64,000 nucleotides of DNA from Colwellia ponticola (GTDB taxonomy: Bacteria; Pseudomonadota; Gammaproteobacteria; Enterobacterales; Alteromonadaceae), in NCBI RefSeq assembly GCF_005885605.1, contig NZ_SZVP01000009.1, forward strand, positions 1-64,000, given 5' to 3'. A model generated the notes under the pieces. It was not told where the DNA came from and searched no databases. It was given only the letters and a program-made list of their open reading frames with translations. Positions 36,240 to 47,650 of the stretch are shown here, piece by piece (position 1 is the stretch's first letter; each line of letters opens with the position of its first letter). Position numbers and translations under genes: made by a program.

Positions 36240-36480
36240 AATTTTTCCAAAGGTATACGTTGTTTTAATGATATCCAGATAACATAATTTAATGATCTAA
36301 CTGCATAGCATGGTTTAATGAGATAAGTCTATGGCATAATTATACCCTCATCGGCTTATATTTCTATGAAAAAACTCGCTTTACCCCTTAATTAGCGCTG
36401 TTTAGCTATTACCACTAGACAATGGCTATTCTTCAATGATAAAACTCGCCCACAACAAAATCCTCTGTAACAGGCCTCCT

Positions 36481-37707
36481 ATGACGAGTGAAAATATATC
36501 TAATACATCGTTTATTCAAAAAATCATGGCAACAAGCTTAGTCAGTCAAATCATTGTCGCTATTATTTTAGCGAGTTTACTCGCCACCGTATCCCCTGAG
36601 TCCGCAAAAAACTTCAGTATGCTCGGTAGTTTATTTGTTAATGCCTTAAAAGCTGTCGCGCCAATTCTAGTGCTAGTCTTAGTAACTTCCGCTATTGCTA
36701 ATCAAAAAACAGACAGTAGCGCAGAGCTAAAACCTATTGTCGGCTTATATTTCATTGGTACCTTAAGTGCTGCGTTTGTTGCCGTATTATTAAGCTTTAC
36801 TTTCCCTACTGAACTTACCCTCAACGTTATTGGCGCTAACGCTAACCCACCACAAAAGTTAACTGAAGTATTAGCGACACTTGCTTTTAAAGTTGTAGAG
36901 AACCCGGTAACCGCGGTAGCAAGCGGTAACTTTATTGCCGTGCTTGCTTGGGGATTAGGGTTAGGGTTTTCTTTAAAGCATGCTAATGAAACAAGTAAAG
37001 TTATGGTGCACGATTTAAGCGAAGCTATTTCTAGTATGGTACGCTTGGTCATACGCTTTGCGCCATTAGGCATTTTTGGCTTAGTCGCCAATACTATCGC
37101 CACTACCGGCTTTAGCGCTTTAGGTGAATATAGTCACTTAGTCGCGATACTACTTGGCGCTATGTTAATTATTGCCTTGTTAGTTAACCCATTGATTGTT
37201 TTTATTATCACCAAGAAAAACCCGTATCCTTTAGTGTTCACATGCCTTAGAGAATCGGGTATTACCGCCTTTTTTACTCGCAGCTCCGCCGCTAATATTC
37301 CGGTAAATATGGCGTTATGTAAAAAATTAAACTTGCATGAAGATACTTACTCAGTATCTATCCCCCTTGGCGCAACGATTAATATGGCTGGCGCGGCAAT
37401 TACCATTACCGTATTAACGTTAGCTGCGGCCAATAGCTTAAATATCAACGTCAGCTTTACTAGCGCTATTTTATTATCAATCGTTGCCGCTATTTCAGCT
37501 TGTGGTGCTTCAGGTGTTGCTGGTGGCTCGTTGTTACTTATCCCCTTAGCATGTAGCTTATTTGGTATTACTAACGATATTGCCATGCAAGTGGTTGCCA
37601 TTGGCTTTATTATTGGCGTTATACAAGACTCTGCTGAAACCGCGTTAAACAGTTCAACCGACGTGGTCTTTTCTGCTGCTGCTTCACATCATATAACTAA
37701 AAATTAA
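36481..37707 (+). CDS. sstT: Serine/threonine:sodium symporter SstT
   Basis: A dicarboxylate/amino acid:cation symporter family protein of 408 aa when started at the ATG at 36481. That start agrees with the usual SstT length and has an AGG-rich site upstream. An ATG 15 codons earlier (36436) lacks one. About eight membrane helices and two re-entrant loops are expected; [18 protein letters not shown] and [15 protein letters not shown] are the substrate and sodium motifs. It imports serine and threonine with Na+, fitting a marine organism. Confidence 0.92.
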   Translation: MTSENISNTSFIQKIMATSLVSQIIVAIILASLLATVSPESAKNFSMLGSLFVNALKAVAPILVLVLVTSAIANQKTDSSAELKPIVGLYFIGTLSAAFVAVLLSFTFPTELTLNVIGANANPPQKLTEVLATLAFKVVENPVTAVASGNFIAVLAWGLGLGFSLKHANETSKVMVHDLSEAISSMVRLVIRFAPLGIFGLVANTIATTGFSALGEYSHLVAILLGAMLIIALLVNPLIVFIITKKNPYPLVFTCLRESGITAFFTRSSAANIPVNMALCKKLNLHEDTYSVSIPLGATINMAGAAITITVLTLAAANSLNINVSFTSAILLSIVAAISACGASGVAGGSLLLIPLACSLFGITNDIAMQVVAIGFIIGVIQDSAETALNSSTDVVFSAAASHHITKN

Positions 37708-37746
37708 CGTAACTAAGAGCTCATCTCGTTGCTAAAATAACGTGCA

Positions 37747-37799
37747 TATAAATAAAAAGGCACAGAGTACTATCAGTATTGTGTGCCTTTTTATTTATA
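37747..37799. terminator. Bidirectional terminator between sstT and tilS
   Basis: The 18-nt arms TATAAATAAAAAGGCACA and TGTGCCTTTTTATTTATA pair perfectly around a 17-nt loop. It separates convergent genes and has T-rich tails on both strands. Confidence 0.9.
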
Positions 37800-37808
37800 C
37801 TCGATTCG

Positions 37809-39236
37809 TTAATTTAACAGTACTATTTTGATACCTAGTGTAGAGTCGTGCTCAATAAAGGACTGACATATAAAGTGCCCTATGGCCGCCACTAACACAT
37901 TGTCATAATATAAAAAGGGAATGCGTTTACGTTCCCATGGCGCTATATTAAGCTCTTGCAATACCTTTTTAACGCTACGTGAGTGTTGTCTAAAGTGAGG
38001 TAAGCATGTTGGGTTGTCATGGCTAAAACGAATCGTAACCTGCTGTGCTGCTTTAGGTAAAGCAATACCCGGCAATGTCTTTTGATTCATTGTTAAGTGA
38101 TCAATTGGGATATTTTGACTGCTTTTATTGGCACTATTGAGCTTTTGAGCCGTACTAGCATTAAAAACCAAAGTGCCGACATTATCAGGTAAGTTAACAA
38201 CAATATCACCAAGCGTAAGAGCGCGATAAGAGATATCGACCTGCACCTGCCAATCGCTAATATCTTGATAAAAAGACGTTAAAAACAAGGTGTTTTTATA
38301 ACGCCTAAAAACGTACTGCCCAACTTTAATTTGTGGCATTTTATCAGCATCGGCAGCTAGTTGTTGTCTCACTTGCTTTACTTGCTCAGTACTTGGCATT
38401 AAGCACCCCTGCTGAGCCATAAAAAAGCGCAATAGATTATTAAAACGTGCTGGTGATAGTAGTTTTAATGGTTCTACCTGTAACCCAGTAGTCTCAGCTT
38501 TACAAACGGCTAAGTCTTGCTCAGCTAGCTCATCTAATAATTCTTGTCCAGCTAAACAATGGCTAGCGCTACGGTTAATGGTTTGGCTAATACTAGGCCA
38601 GCGCTTACGTAAACTAGGCATGATTTGCTGTCTAATAAAATTACGGTCAAAACAGTTATCCGTATTTGACTCGTCTTCGACCCAGGTTAACTGATGGCTA
38701 TTGGCATAATCTTCAATTTCTTGGCGAGAAATACTTAATAATGGACGAACGAGTAGATGTTGACCAAGCTCTGATTGCACTGCCATAGCAGACAACCCTT
38801 TCAAGCCTGCGCCACGCTTTAAGGCTAATAAAAAAGTTTCACTTTGATCATCACTATGATGACCTGTTAGCACTAAACATTTTTTATCACGCAATGATTT
38901 AAGTGCGTCATATCGAGCGTCACGCGCCAATGCTTCAAGTGATTGTTGAGGTTTAGGCTGTAAGTTTACTTTTTTAATAACCAAGTTAACCAAGAGCTTC
39001 GCGCACTCTTGCTCGGCAAAATTTTGCCAAGCTTGTGCATTTTGACTCAAACCGTGGTTAACATGACAAACCGTGATGGTGTTAGTAAAACGTATTTTTT
39101 GCTGTAACTGTATTAGCGCATGTAACAGTACTTGTGAGTCGACACCACCGCTGTAAGCAATAATTAACTCAATATTCTCATCGAGTTCAATAAGAGGTCT
39201 GAGGGTAGTATGAAGGGCTGTGATGTGTTTATTCAT
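37809..39236 (-). CDS. tilS: tRNA(Ile)-lysidine synthase
   Basis: A 475-aa TilS that converts cytidine 34 of tRNA-Ile(CAU) to lysidine. The N-terminal PP-loop IAYSGGVDSQVLLH and GLSQNAQAWQ...HHSDDQSETFLLALKRG are diagnostic. The C-terminal TilS domain has HFRQHSRSVKKVLQELNIAPWERKR-type sequence (about 417-441). I take the ATG at 39236; four codons upstream the frame opens with TTG. The gene follows accA but is separated from it by a terminator. Confidence 0.93.
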   Translation of the reverse strand: MNKHITALHTTLRPLIELDENIELIIAYSGGVDSQVLLHALIQLQQKIRFTNTITVCHVNHGLSQNAQAWQNFAEQECAKLLVNLVIKKVNLQPKPQQSLEALARDARYDALKSLRDKKCLVLTGHHSDDQSETFLLALKRGAGLKGLSAMAVQSELGQHLLVRPLLSISRQEIEDYANSHQLTWVEDESNTDNCFDRNFIRQQIMPSLRKRWPSISQTINRSASHCLAGQELLDELAEQDLAVCKAETTGLQVEPLKLLSPARFNNLLRFFMAQQGCLMPSTEQVKQVRQQLAADADKMPQIKVGQYVFRRYKNTLFLTSFYQDISDWQVQVDISYRALTLGDIVVNLPDNVGTLVFNASTAQKLNSANKSSQNIPIDHLTMNQKTLPGIALPKAAQQVTIRFSHDNPTCLPHFRQHSRSVKKVLQELNIAPWERKRIPFLYYDNVLVAAIGHFICQSFIEHDSTLGIKIVLLN

Positions 39237-39300
39237 AAAAATTATCAACTGCTATCAAGAGTGTCATAATCGTTGCTAAAATAGAGGGCTTTAAAAAACG

Positions 39301-39333
39301 AAAAACTCTTTAGAATACTTCTAAAGAGTTTTT
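39301..39333 (-). terminator. Intrinsic terminator after accA
   Basis: AAAAACTCTTTAGA (39301-39314) and its exact complement (39320-39333) form a 14-bp stem with a 5-nt loop and T-tract on the minus strand. It isolates tilS from the large upstream operon. Confidence 0.88.
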
Positions 39334-39373
39334 TATGCTTGCCTATAAAACATCAGCAAAAAATGCTTAGCGA

Positions 39374-40330
39374 CTAGCAGTAACCAAAAGACATTAATCT
39401 ATCGTAACGTTTTTCAATAAGCTCTTCTTTACTTAAATTCTCTAAGTCAGTAAGATCTTTATTGATGGCTTGTTTAAGATGCGCCGCCATAATATCCATA
39501 TCACGATGTGCGCCGCCTAATGGCTCTTCAACGATACTGTCAATGAGATCAAGCTCTTTAATACGTTTTGCCGTAATACCCATAGCTTCAGCTGCTGTTG
39601 ATGCTTTTTCGGCTGTTTTCCATAAAATAGAGGCACAACCTTCAGGGGAGATAACTGAGTAAGTTGAATATTGCAGCATGTTTACTCTGTCGCCAACACC
39701 AATGGCTAATGCACCACCTGAGCCGCCTTCACCAATAACGGTACAAACAATAGGAACCGTTAAACGCGCCATGACTTTTAAGTTACGGGCAATCGCTTCA
39801 CTTTGACCACGCTCTTCTGCGCCAATACCAGGGTAAGCCCCTGGAGTGTCAATAAAAGTAATGATTGGCATATTAAAGCGTTCTGCCATTTCCATTAAAC
39901 GCAGTGCTTTGCGGTAACCTTCAGGGCGAGGCATACCAAAGTTACGTTTAACTTTTTCAGCCGTTGAACGACCTTTTTGGTGACCAATGATCATTACCGG
40001 TCTGCCGTCTAAGCGCGCGGTACCACCAACAATAGCATTGTCATTAGCATAAGCTCGATCACCTGCTAACTCATCAAATTCGGTGAAGATACGTGGTATG
40101 TAATCTAGCGTGTAAGGGCGTTGTGGGTGGCGAGCTACGCGTGCAGTTTGCCATGGCTCTAAATTAGCGAATATTTTCTTAGTTTGGTCTTTATTCTTTT
40201 CACGCAATTGCGTTATTTGATCTTCAATATCAAGATCAAGCTCTTGACCGTTGTTAACTAACTGTAGCTCTTCTATTTTTGCATCAAGTTCAGCGATAGG
40301 CTGCTCGAAATCTAAAAAGTTTAATGACAT
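39374..40330 (-). CDS. accA: Acetyl-CoA carboxylase carboxyltransferase, alpha subunit
   Basis: A 318-aa AccA, the alpha half of the acetyl-CoA carboxylase transferase that makes malonyl-CoA for fatty acid synthesis. Family stretches include [37 protein letters not shown], and [19 protein letters not shown]. Length matches E. coli (319 aa). It follows dnaE with 108 bp between, as in E. coli. Confidence 0.96.
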   Translation of the reverse strand: MSLNFLDFEQPIAELDAKIEELQLVNNGQELDLDIEDQITQLREKNKDQTKKIFANLEPWQTARVARHPQRPYTLDYIPRIFTEFDELAGDRAYANDNAIVGGTARLDGRPVMIIGHQKGRSTAEKVKRNFGMPRPEGYRKALRLMEMAERFNMPIITFIDTPGAYPGIGAEERGQSEAIARNLKVMARLTVPIVCTVIGEGGSGGALAIGVGDRVNMLQYSTYSVISPEGCASILWKTAEKASTAAEAMGITAKRIKELDLIDSIVEEPLGGAHRDMDIMAAHLKQAINKDLTDLENLSKEELIEKRYDRLMSFGYC

Positions 40331-40438
40331 GTTTATTTTACCTAATAAATCTAGTTAATTTTTTAAAATAGTTAAAGACTTAACCAAAGTACCTTGAGCT
40401 AAGCTGTAATTATACCCATTTCACTCATGAAACGAGTA

Positions 40439-43400
40439 TTATTTAAATTCCATGGCGACACGTTCTTCACCAAGCAATGTTTTTAATTCGTACAGTAACA
40501 TATCAGTTGGCGTTACTCGCCATTGCACGCCTAATTCAAGCATAGCTTGAGCTTCTTCGCGCTGATAAAAGACTCTCACTGGGCAGGTGCCTTCTTTAAA
40601 AGGCGTTAATACCTGAGTAAACTGTTCGATAAAATCATCTGCAATCAAGCTTTTATCAACTTGAATATCGATAGAACTAAGATAATTTGCTCGCGCGTCA
40701 GTGATTGACATTATATCCCGAGCGGTCATTGTATTACCACCTGAATAATCATCAAAGCTGACCTGTCCGCTACAAACCAAAATAGCATCATTAACAAGCA
40801 ACTCTGCAAAGCGATCATAGTCATCTGGAAAGAGGCGGATGTCCATGCGAGCACTCTTATCATCTAAGGTCACTAATGCCCAGCGACGCCCGCGCTTATT
40901 GACTAAGACGCGTACGCCAATAACTAAACCTACGGCAACACCTTGCTTATCTCGCCCGGTTGGTTGCATGGCAACGAGTCGACTTGATGAATATTTTTTT
41001 ATTTCACTTAAATAACGATTAATGGGATGACCGGTTAAATAAAGCCCTAACGTTTCTTTTTCACCATCTAACCATACTTCTTCAGCCCAAGGTTTTACTT
41101 CTTTAAAGCTTTGTCTAGAGTCGGTTTGTTCGTCGTTAATTAAGCCAAATAAATCATTTTGACCTAAAGACTCCGCTTTGGCGTGTTGCTCTGCCGCTTT
41201 AATAGCCTCAGGTAAGGTAGCAAAAAGTGCTGCGCGATTAGCGCCCTGCTCTTTTGTTGAGCCGACCTGCGATTTAGGGCCTAAATTATCCATCGCACCT
41301 GATTTAATTAATTTCTCTAAAATGCGCTTATTAGTTTTTTTAAGGTCAAGACGGGCACAAAAATCAAAAAGGTCGGTAAAGGGGCCACCATTAAGACGCG
41401 CAGCAATAATGGCTTCGATAGGACCTTCGCCCACGCCTTTAATCGCACCAATACCATATACTATATGGTCATCGTCATTTACCGTGAATTTGTATTGACC
41501 GCTGTTAACATCAGGTGGTAATAACATAATCCCCATATTGCTACATTCATCCACTAAGGTAACAATTTTTTCAGTGTTATCCATATCAGCCGACATAACA
41601 GCCGCCATAAACGGCGCGGGAAAGTGTGTCTTCATCCATAGTGTTTGATAAGAGACTAACGCATAAGCAGCTGAGTGGGATTTGTTAAAGCCATAACCGG
41701 CAAACTTTTCCACTAAATCAAATATTTTTATCGCCAGCTCGCCATCAACACCACGATCTATCGCACCTTTTTCAAAACCCGCACGCTGTTTAGCCATTTC
41801 TTCAGGTTTTTTCTTACCCATAGCACGGCGTAGCATATCGGCGCCACCAAGTGAGTAACCCGCTAAAACCTGAGCAATTTGCATCACTTGCTCTTGATAT
41901 AAAATAATACCGTAGGTAGGTTCAAGTACTGGTTTTAAGTCAATATGTTGCCAAGTAGCATCCGGGTAACTGACCTCTTCACGACCATGTTTACGTTCAA
42001 TAAAGTTGTCAACCATGCCTGATTGTAATGGCCCAGGTCTAAATAAAGCCACCAGTGCAATAATATCTTCAAAGCAATCGGGTTTTAACTTATCGATTAA
42101 CGACTTCATGCCGCTAGATTCTAACTGAAATACCGCCGTGGTTTGTGACGCAAGTAACAACTTAAAACTGGCTTTATCTTCAAGATCAATCTTGCTGATA
42201 TCAATAGGCGCTTTACCTGCTTTAAGCAGCTTTTCATCGGCTATTTCAATAGCCCATTGCAAGATAGTGAGCGTTCTAAGACCTAGAAAATCGAATTTAA
42301 CTAAGCCGGCATCTTCCACATCATTTTTATCAAACTGTGTTACTGGGTTTTTACCTTCATCATCACAATAAAGTGGCGCAAAGTCAGTAATAGTCGTTGG
42401 TGATATAACCACACCACCAGCATGTTTACCGGCATTACGTGTAGTGCCTTCTAGGATACGACACATGTCAATTAAGTCTTTTACGTCACTATCTTGTGCG
42501 TAGACTTCAGGCAGCTTAGGTTCTTCTTCAAAGGCTTTTGCGAGCGTCATACCTGGCGTTGGTGGAATAAGCTTTGATATACGATCAACAAAACCATAAG
42601 GATGCCCCAATACACGACCAACATCACGAATAACCGCTTTTGCCGCCATGGTGCCAAAGGTAATTATTTGCGATACCGCATCACGACCATAGAGCTCAGC
42701 AACATGGTCAATCACTTCATCACGTCTATCCATACAAAAATCGATATCGAAATCTGGCATAGATACCCGTTCAGGGTTTAAGAAGCGCTCAAAAAGTAAA
42801 TCATATTGCAGCGGATCAAGATCGGTAATGTCCAAGGCATAAGCGACCAGCGAGCCGGCCCCTGAACCACGACCTGGTCCAACCGGAATATTGTTATCTT
42901 TACTCCACTGAATAAATTCCATTACGATTAAAAAATAACCGGGAAAGCCCATATTATTGACAACTTCAAGCTCTACTTTTAAGCGTTCATCATACGGCGC
43001 TCTTATTTCGGCAAAGTTATCAGCTTGGCGATCAAATAATTGATCCAAACGCTTTTCTAGACCTTTTTCAGACACCTTAATAAAATAGTCATTTATTTCT
43101 AACCCTTCAGTAGGAAAGTCGGGTAAAACATACTCACCTAAGGTAACGGTAACATTACAACGTTTAGCAATTTCGACACTATTAGCTAAAGCTTCAGGAA
43201 TGTCACTAAAAAGCTCACACATTTCAGCTTCACTGCGTAAATACTGATCTGGGCTGTAACGCTTAGGGCGCCTTTTATCATCGAGTGTGTAACCATCATG
43301 AATAGCAACGCGAATTTCATGAGCATCAAAGTCATCGGGAGAAAGAAACATCACTTCGTTAGTGGCAACAACAGGTAAATCATATTGCCCAGCAAGTTCA

Positions 43401-44005
43401 ACCGCTAAATGAATATAGTTTTCTTCGTCGTTACGACCGGTTCTAATGAGCTCTAAAAAAAAGCAACGTTCAAAGTGTTGTTGATAAAAAGCCACCATAT
43501 CGTTAACAAGTGCAGTATTGCCTTTTAACAGTGCTTTACCAATATCACCTTCACGGCCGCCCGAGAGTATAATTAAGCCTTCTTTAAACTCAACTAACCA
43601 CGATTTATCGATAACCGCTTTGTTTTGAATATGTCCGCGTAAGTAAGCTTTAGAGATAAGTTCGGTAATGTTTTTATAGCCAGCGTTGTTAGTTGTTAAC
43701 ACCACAATACGCGACAGCTCATTTTCTAACGCGTCACTTTTAACCCAAAAATCACAGCCAATAATAGGCTTTATACCGGCGTTATGAGCAGCATGATAAT
43801 ATTTAACAAGACCACATAAATTGGTTTGATCGGTCAAGGCGAGCGCTGGCATATTTAATTCAGCGGCTTTCGCTATAATTGGCTTAACTTTTTTTAGACC
43901 ATCGCACATTGAATAATCGCTGTGTACACGTAAGTGCACAAACTTAGGTTCAACAAAGGTGTTGGCTGCTACATCCTCAGGAAGATTGGTCATGCTTTCA
44001 CTCAT
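40439..44005 (-). CDS. dnaE: DNA polymerase III, alpha subunit
   Basis: The replicative polymerase catalytic subunit, 1188 aa. It begins with a PHP domain ([19 protein letters not shown], then [15 protein letters not shown]). The palm contains [15 protein letters not shown] with catalytic aspartates near residues 413-417. [17 protein letters not shown] precedes the palm motif, and an OB fold and tail follow. The ATG overlaps the rnhB stop by 8 bases, suggesting coupling. Length is somewhat above E. coli (1160). Confidence 0.96.
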   Translation of the reverse strand: MSESMTNLPEDVAANTFVEPKFVHLRVHSDYSMCDGLKKVKPIIAKAAELNMPALALTDQTNLCGLVKYYHAAHNAGIKPIIGCDFWVKSDALENELSRIVVLTTNNAGYKNITELISKAYLRGHIQNKAVIDKSWLVEFKEGLIILSGGREGDIGKALLKGNTALVNDMVAFYQQHFERCFFLELIRTGRNDEENYIHLAVELAGQYDLPVVATNEVMFLSPDDFDAHEIRVAIHDGYTLDDKRRPKRYSPDQYLRSEAEMCELFSDIPEALANSVEIAKRCNVTVTLGEYVLPDFPTEGLEINDYFIKVSEKGLEKRLDQLFDRQADNFAEIRAPYDERLKVELEVVNNMGFPGYFLIVMEFIQWSKDNNIPVGPGRGSGAGSLVAYALDITDLDPLQYDLLFERFLNPERVSMPDFDIDFCMDRRDEVIDHVAELYGRDAVSQIITFGTMAAKAVIRDVGRVLGHPYGFVDRISKLIPPTPGMTLAKAFEEEPKLPEVYAQDSDVKDLIDMCRILEGTTRNAGKHAGGVVISPTTITDFAPLYCDDEGKNPVTQFDKNDVEDAGLVKFDFLGLRTLTILQWAIEIADEKLLKAGKAPIDISKIDLEDKASFKLLLASQTTAVFQLESSGMKSLIDKLKPDCFEDIIALVALFRPGPLQSGMVDNFIERKHGREEVSYPDATWQHIDLKPVLEPTYGIILYQEQVMQIAQVLAGYSLGGADMLRRAMGKKKPEEMAKQRAGFEKGAIDRGVDGELAIKIFDLVEKFAGYGFNKSHSAAYALVSYQTLWMKTHFPAPFMAAVMSADMDNTEKIVTLVDECSNMGIMLLPPDVNSGQYKFTVNDDDHIVYGIGAIKGVGEGPIEAIIAARLNGGPFTDLFDFCARLDLKKTNKRILEKLIKSGAMDNLGPKSQVGSTKEQGANRAALFATLPEAIKAAEQHAKAESLGQNDLFGLINDEQTDSRQSFKEVKPWAEEVWLDGEKETLGLYLTGHPINRYLSEIKKYSSSRLVAMQPTGRDKQGVAVGLVIGVRVLVNKRGRRWALVTLDDKSARMDIRLFPDDYDRFAELLVNDAILVCSGQVSFDDYSGGNTMTARDIMSITDARANYLSSIDIQVDKSLIADDFIEQFTQVLTPFKEGTCPVRVFYQREEAQAMLELGVQWRVTPTDMLLYELKTLLGEERVAMEFK

Positions 44006-44675
44006 GGAAAGTACCTAACACTTTTGCCACCGGTTTAAAGCTTTGTCGATAACAGTCAAGCACGCCATGCTCAATAATTTTTTCTAAATGTAACTTAGTT
44101 GGGTAGCCTTTGTGCTTAGCAAAACCGTATTGAGGGTATAGTTTATCTAACGCGATCATCTCATCGTCGCGGGTAACTTTCGCTAAAATTGAGGCGGCGC
44201 TTATTTCTACCACTCGGGCATCACCTTTTACTACCGCTTGACTGGCAATTTTTAAGCGGTCTTGTTGGCTGTATTGATTACTGTATTGTTCGTTATCATT
44301 ACTACACGCCAAAAAAGTTGGACAACGATTACCATCAACAAGCACAAAGTCAGGTTCAACCGTGAGTCCAGCAACAGCGCGCTGCATAGCAAGCATGGTC
44401 GCATGTAAAATATTTAAGGTATCTATTTCTTGTGGGCTTGCCCGACCTAGCGACCAAGCGAGTGCTTTTTCTTTTATTTCAATAGCCAGTAAGTTACGTT
44501 TTTTTTCTGATAGTTTTTTTGAGTCCATTAATCCTTCAATAGGGTTATCGGGATCTAAAATAACCGCCGCTGTGACCACATCACCCACCAAAGGACCACG
44601 ACCTACTTCATCAACACCTGCAATGCAGTAGGCGATAGGGTATTCAAAATCAGGAAAAGTGTGTTTACTTGCCAT
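43998..44675 (-). CDS. rnhB: Ribonuclease HII
   Basis: A 225-aa RNase HII that incises RNA in DNA hybrids and single ribonucleotides. Catalytic residues lie in [17 protein letters not shown] (Asp and Glu), and in [10 protein letters not shown] and [19 protein letters not shown]. It contains a small Ser/Asn/Gln-rich insertion around residues 124-138. It sits between lpxB and dnaE as in most Gammaproteobacteria. Confidence 0.95.
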   Translation of the reverse strand: MASKHTFPDFEYPIAYCIAGVDEVGRGPLVGDVVTAAVILDPDNPIEGLMDSKKLSEKKRNLLAIEIKEKALAWSLGRASPQEIDTLNILHATMLAMQRAVAGLTVEPDFVLVDGNRCPTFLACSNDNEQYSNQYSQQDRLKIASQAVVKGDARVVEISAASILAKVTRDDEMIALDKLYPQYGFAKHKGYPTKLHLEKIIEHGVLDCYRQSFKPVAKVLGTFHE

Positions 44676-44858
44676 AAATTAATCTTATATTCTTACTGTG
44701 GGTTGAGTTACTAATCGGTATTTTTGTTGGTTGCTGTTAATGGTTCATCAGTTAATGCTTGAGAGTAATGCTTTAGACTGATCATTAAGCTTTAATACTT
44801 AATGTTAGTAGTTAATATTACTCGTTAAGGGTTACTAGCTAAAGGTTGCTAACTAAAA

Positions 44859-46031
44859 CTAACTAGATAAAACATCAAGTACTGCTTTAGCAGCTTGTTT
44901 ACTCGCATCACACTTTAACTGTTGATGGATGTTAGTGTAGCTGTCATTAAGCTGGCTTTGATCTTGATATAAGCGTTCTTTAATTAACGGTACAATATTT
45001 TCTGGGCATACTGCTTTTTGCAATAATTCAGGTACTAAGGTTTTATTAGCCAATAAGTTAGGCAGTGAGAACCACTTTAACTTAACTAACCAACGACCCA
45101 ATAAAAAAGTGATAGGGCTAAACTTATAACAAATAACCATAGGACGCTTAATTAATGCCGCTTCTAAGGTGACTGTACCCGAGGCGGTTAATAAGCAATC
45201 ACTCGCTGCCATTACTGTTTGTGTTTTATTAAGAATAACCTCAACCTTTAACGCCGGAGCAAACTCTGCTTTAAGGGCATTAAATTGCGCTACACGTTGT
45301 TCACTGATCATAGGCGCAACAAAAAGTAGTTCACTATCTTGTGCTTGTAATTGTTTAGCACTCTCGAAAAAATCTTCAAGTAAACGTGCTAATTCACCAC
45401 TGCGACTGCCCGGCATAAGCGCTAAAATCTTTTTATTCGCAGGTAAACCTAACTCTTTTCTTGCTGATGCTTTATCACTTTGCATTGGAATATCATCAGC
45501 AAGTGGATGACCGACAAAAGTGCAAGGGACATTATGCTTATCGTAAAAAGCTTTTTCAAAAGGTAATAATGCTAGTACCATATTGGTCGCTTTAGCAATT
45601 TTAAAAATACGTTTTTCACGCCACGCCCATACTGATGGACTAACATAATGCACGGTTTTAACGCCTTGGTTTTTAAGTTTTAATTCTAAGCCAATAGTAA
45701 AGTCGGGGGCATCAATACCGATAAACACATCAGGTTTATTGCTAGTGAAAAAGTCTACTAAGCTTTTGCGAACATGTAATAATCGACGAATACGACCAAG
45801 AACTTCCACTAAGCCCATGACCGACAATTCATCCATTTCAAATAAGCTGTTAAAACCTAGCGCTTGCATTTTCGGACCGCCAATACCGATAAAGGTTGCA
45901 TCGGGGTGAGTTTGGCGTAACGAGATCATCAAACCTGCGCCTAATGTGTCACCTGAATGTTCGCCAACAACAATGGCAAAGACGGTTGCTGAGTTAGCGT
46001 GTTTAGTTTGAGATAGAACTTGAGAAGTCAT
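44859..46031 (-). CDS. lpxB: Lipid-A-disaccharide synthase
   Basis: A 390-aa family 19 glycosyltransferase. It joins UDP-diacylglucosamine and lipid X to form the lipid A disaccharide at the inner face of the inner membrane. Visible motifs are VVGEHSGDTLGAGLM near the N-terminus, FIGIGGPKMQALGFNSLF, and LMPGSRSGELARLL in the middle. It follows lpxA after a 111-bp gap that contains a long stem-loop, whereas these genes are commonly adjacent. Confidence 0.95.
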   Translation of the reverse strand: MTSQVLSQTKHANSATVFAIVVGEHSGDTLGAGLMISLRQTHPDATFIGIGGPKMQALGFNSLFEMDELSVMGLVEVLGRIRRLLHVRKSLVDFFTSNKPDVFIGIDAPDFTIGLELKLKNQGVKTVHYVSPSVWAWREKRIFKIAKATNMVLALLPFEKAFYDKHNVPCTFVGHPLADDIPMQSDKASARKELGLPANKKILALMPGSRSGELARLLEDFFESAKQLQAQDSELLFVAPMISEQRVAQFNALKAEFAPALKVEVILNKTQTVMAASDCLLTASGTVTLEAALIKRPMVICYKFSPITFLLGRWLVKLKWFSLPNLLANKTLVPELLQKAVCPENIVPLIKERLYQDQSQLNDSYTNIHQQLKCDASKQAAKAVLDVLSS

Positions 46032-46060
46032 AGGCGTTAAAGGTACTTAGTGTTAGCGTT

Positions 46061-46127
46061 GCTTGTCTTAATCTGAACAGTAAACAGAGCACTTAATGCT
46101 GCGTTTACTGCTTGAGTTAAGACAAGC
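46061..46127. repeat. Two-tier stem-loop between lpxA and lpxB
   Basis: An outer 11-bp stem (GCTTGTCTTAA, 46061-46071 with TTAAGACAAGC, 46117-46127) encloses an inner 8-bp stem (CAGTAAAC, 46078-46085 with GTTTACTG, 46103-46110). Unpaired 6-nt segments on both sides separate them. No T-tract follows. It is probably an RNA structure tuning lpxB relative to lpxA, or a small repeat insertion. Confidence 0.65.
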
Positions 46128-46142
46128 AGTAACGGCACATAT

Positions 46143-46913
46143 TTAACGTATAATGCCGCGATTAGAGTCTTTGATTGAATTACAAAAAACCTGTAATTCT
46201 GGGGATTGTGCTGGCATTTCACCGATGGTTTTTAACGCGTCTTCAACAGAAAGTCCTTGGCGGTAAATCGCTTTATAGGCTCGTTTTATTGTTAAAACGG
46301 TTTCTTTATCAAAACCTCGACGTTTTAAACCTTCACTATTTAGACCAAAAGGTTTGGCTGGCTGCCCTGATGCCATGACATAAGCTGGCACATCTTTAAG
46401 TATTAAGGCATTACCGGCAATAAAACTGTGCGCGCCAATATGGCAAAATTGATGTACGCCAACCATGCCGCCAATAATGGCATGGTCACCCACATGAACA
46501 TGACCAGCAATAGAAGCGTTGTTTGCAAAAATACAATGGCTACCGACAAGACAATCATGGGCAACATGGGTATAAGCCATAAATAAATTATTACTGCCAA
46601 TTTGGGTAACACTATTATCTTGTACGGTACCACGATGGACAGTACAAGATTCTCGAAAGATATTGTTATCACCAATGATCAATTCGGTAGGCTCACCTGC
46701 ATACTTAAGATCTTGACAGTCTTCACCAATACTGGCGAATTGAAAAATACGGTTACCGTTACCAATACGTGTTGGGCCATTAATAACAACATGCGAGCTA
46801 ATCTCACAGTTATCGCCAATAACAACGTTACTGGCGATATAAGTCCAAGGACCTATGGAAACATTGTTACCAATAATAGCGCCTGGCTCAATAATAGCTT
46901 GGGAATGAATCAT
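46143..46913 (-). CDS. lpxA: UDP-N-acetylglucosamine acyltransferase
   Basis: A 256-aa left-handed beta-helix acyltransferase performing the first step of lipid A synthesis. Hexapeptide repeats span about residues 1-180 (for example [20 protein letters not shown]). The conserved [15 protein letters not shown] has the catalytic His of this family, and [12 protein letters not shown] follows. The C-terminal helical domain is normal. It lies between fabZ and lpxB. Confidence 0.95.
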   Translation of the reverse strand: MIHSQAIIEPGAIIGNNVSIGPWTYIASNVVIGDNCEISSHVVINGPTRIGNGNRIFQFASIGEDCQDLKYAGEPTELIIGDNNIFRESCTVHRGTVQDNSVTQIGSNNLFMAYTHVAHDCLVGSHCIFANNASIAGHVHVGDHAIIGGMVGVHQFCHIGAHSFIAGNALILKDVPAYVMASGQPAKPFGLNSEGLKRRGFDKETVLTIKRAYKAIYRQGLSVEDALKTIGEMPAQSPELQVFCNSIKDSNRGIIR

Positions 46914-47027
46914 ATATTAAATCTTCTAATAGGTAAGTAGACGTTTTATTTAGCGTTATTAATCTCTTATATGTCTTTAGCAATAGCAGCAAAGAAGACT
47001 ATAAAAGGTCATAAAAGGCTATGAAAA

Positions 47028-47480
47028 TTATAAAGGTCGACGTGCACACATAAGATCAGCAGAGCAGACTACTTTACCATCAACTCTCGCTTCACCATAA
47101 AATTTCCACATACCACGACGCTCTTTAATGAATTCAACATGTAAATGCATAGTATCGCCAGGTAGTACCGGCTTTTTAAACTTTGCTTTATCTATTGAGG
47201 CAAATAAATACATCTCTTTTTCTTCTCGACCTTCTGTACTTTTAAAACCCAGAATGCCGGTTGCCTGTGCTAGCGCTTCTAAAATTAATACGCCTGGAAA
47301 AATAGCTACTTCAGGAAAGTGACCGGTAAATACAGGTTCATTGATGGTTACATTTTTAATCGCATGTAACGTTTTACCTGGCTCGTGATCAAGCACTCTA
47401 TCAACTAATAACATAGGATACCTGTGTGGGATCAAAGTTTTAATTTCGTTAAGGTCGATAGGTTTTTTTACAGTATCCAA
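47028..47480 (-). CDS. fabZ: 3-hydroxyacyl-[ACP] dehydratase FabZ
   Basis: A 150-aa hot-dog-fold dehydratase of type II fatty acid synthesis. The catalytic His is in [12 protein letters not shown] and the catalytic Glu in [25 protein letters not shown] near the N-terminus is typical. Its location between lpxD and lpxA ties fatty acid flux to lipid A. Confidence 0.96.
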   Translation of the reverse strand: MDTVKKPIDLNEIKTLIPHRYPMLLVDRVLDHEPGKTLHAIKNVTINEPVFTGHFPEVAIFPGVLILEALAQATGILGFKSTEGREEKEMYLFASIDKAKFKKPVLPGDTMHLHVEFIKERRGMWKFYGEARVDGKVVCSADLMCARRPL

Positions 47481-47650
47481 ATGAGTGTTCCTTGTTAGCT
47501 AGCACGGTTAACGAGTAAATAAGTTAATCGTTTGTTCTATTTATGTCACTGGTATTTACGTGCAAAAGGTTATGGTTAAAGACTGATAAGCTTTACATGA
47601 CATAAAAACGTTGGAGCATTTTACGCATTGGTAGAATGAATAGCTAGTTA

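Noticed and set aside
46037..46222. 61-codon minus-strand frame overlapping the lpxA 3' end
   Set aside because: It overlaps the confident lpxA gene in another frame and reads through the stem-loop. Best explained as a by-chance frame.
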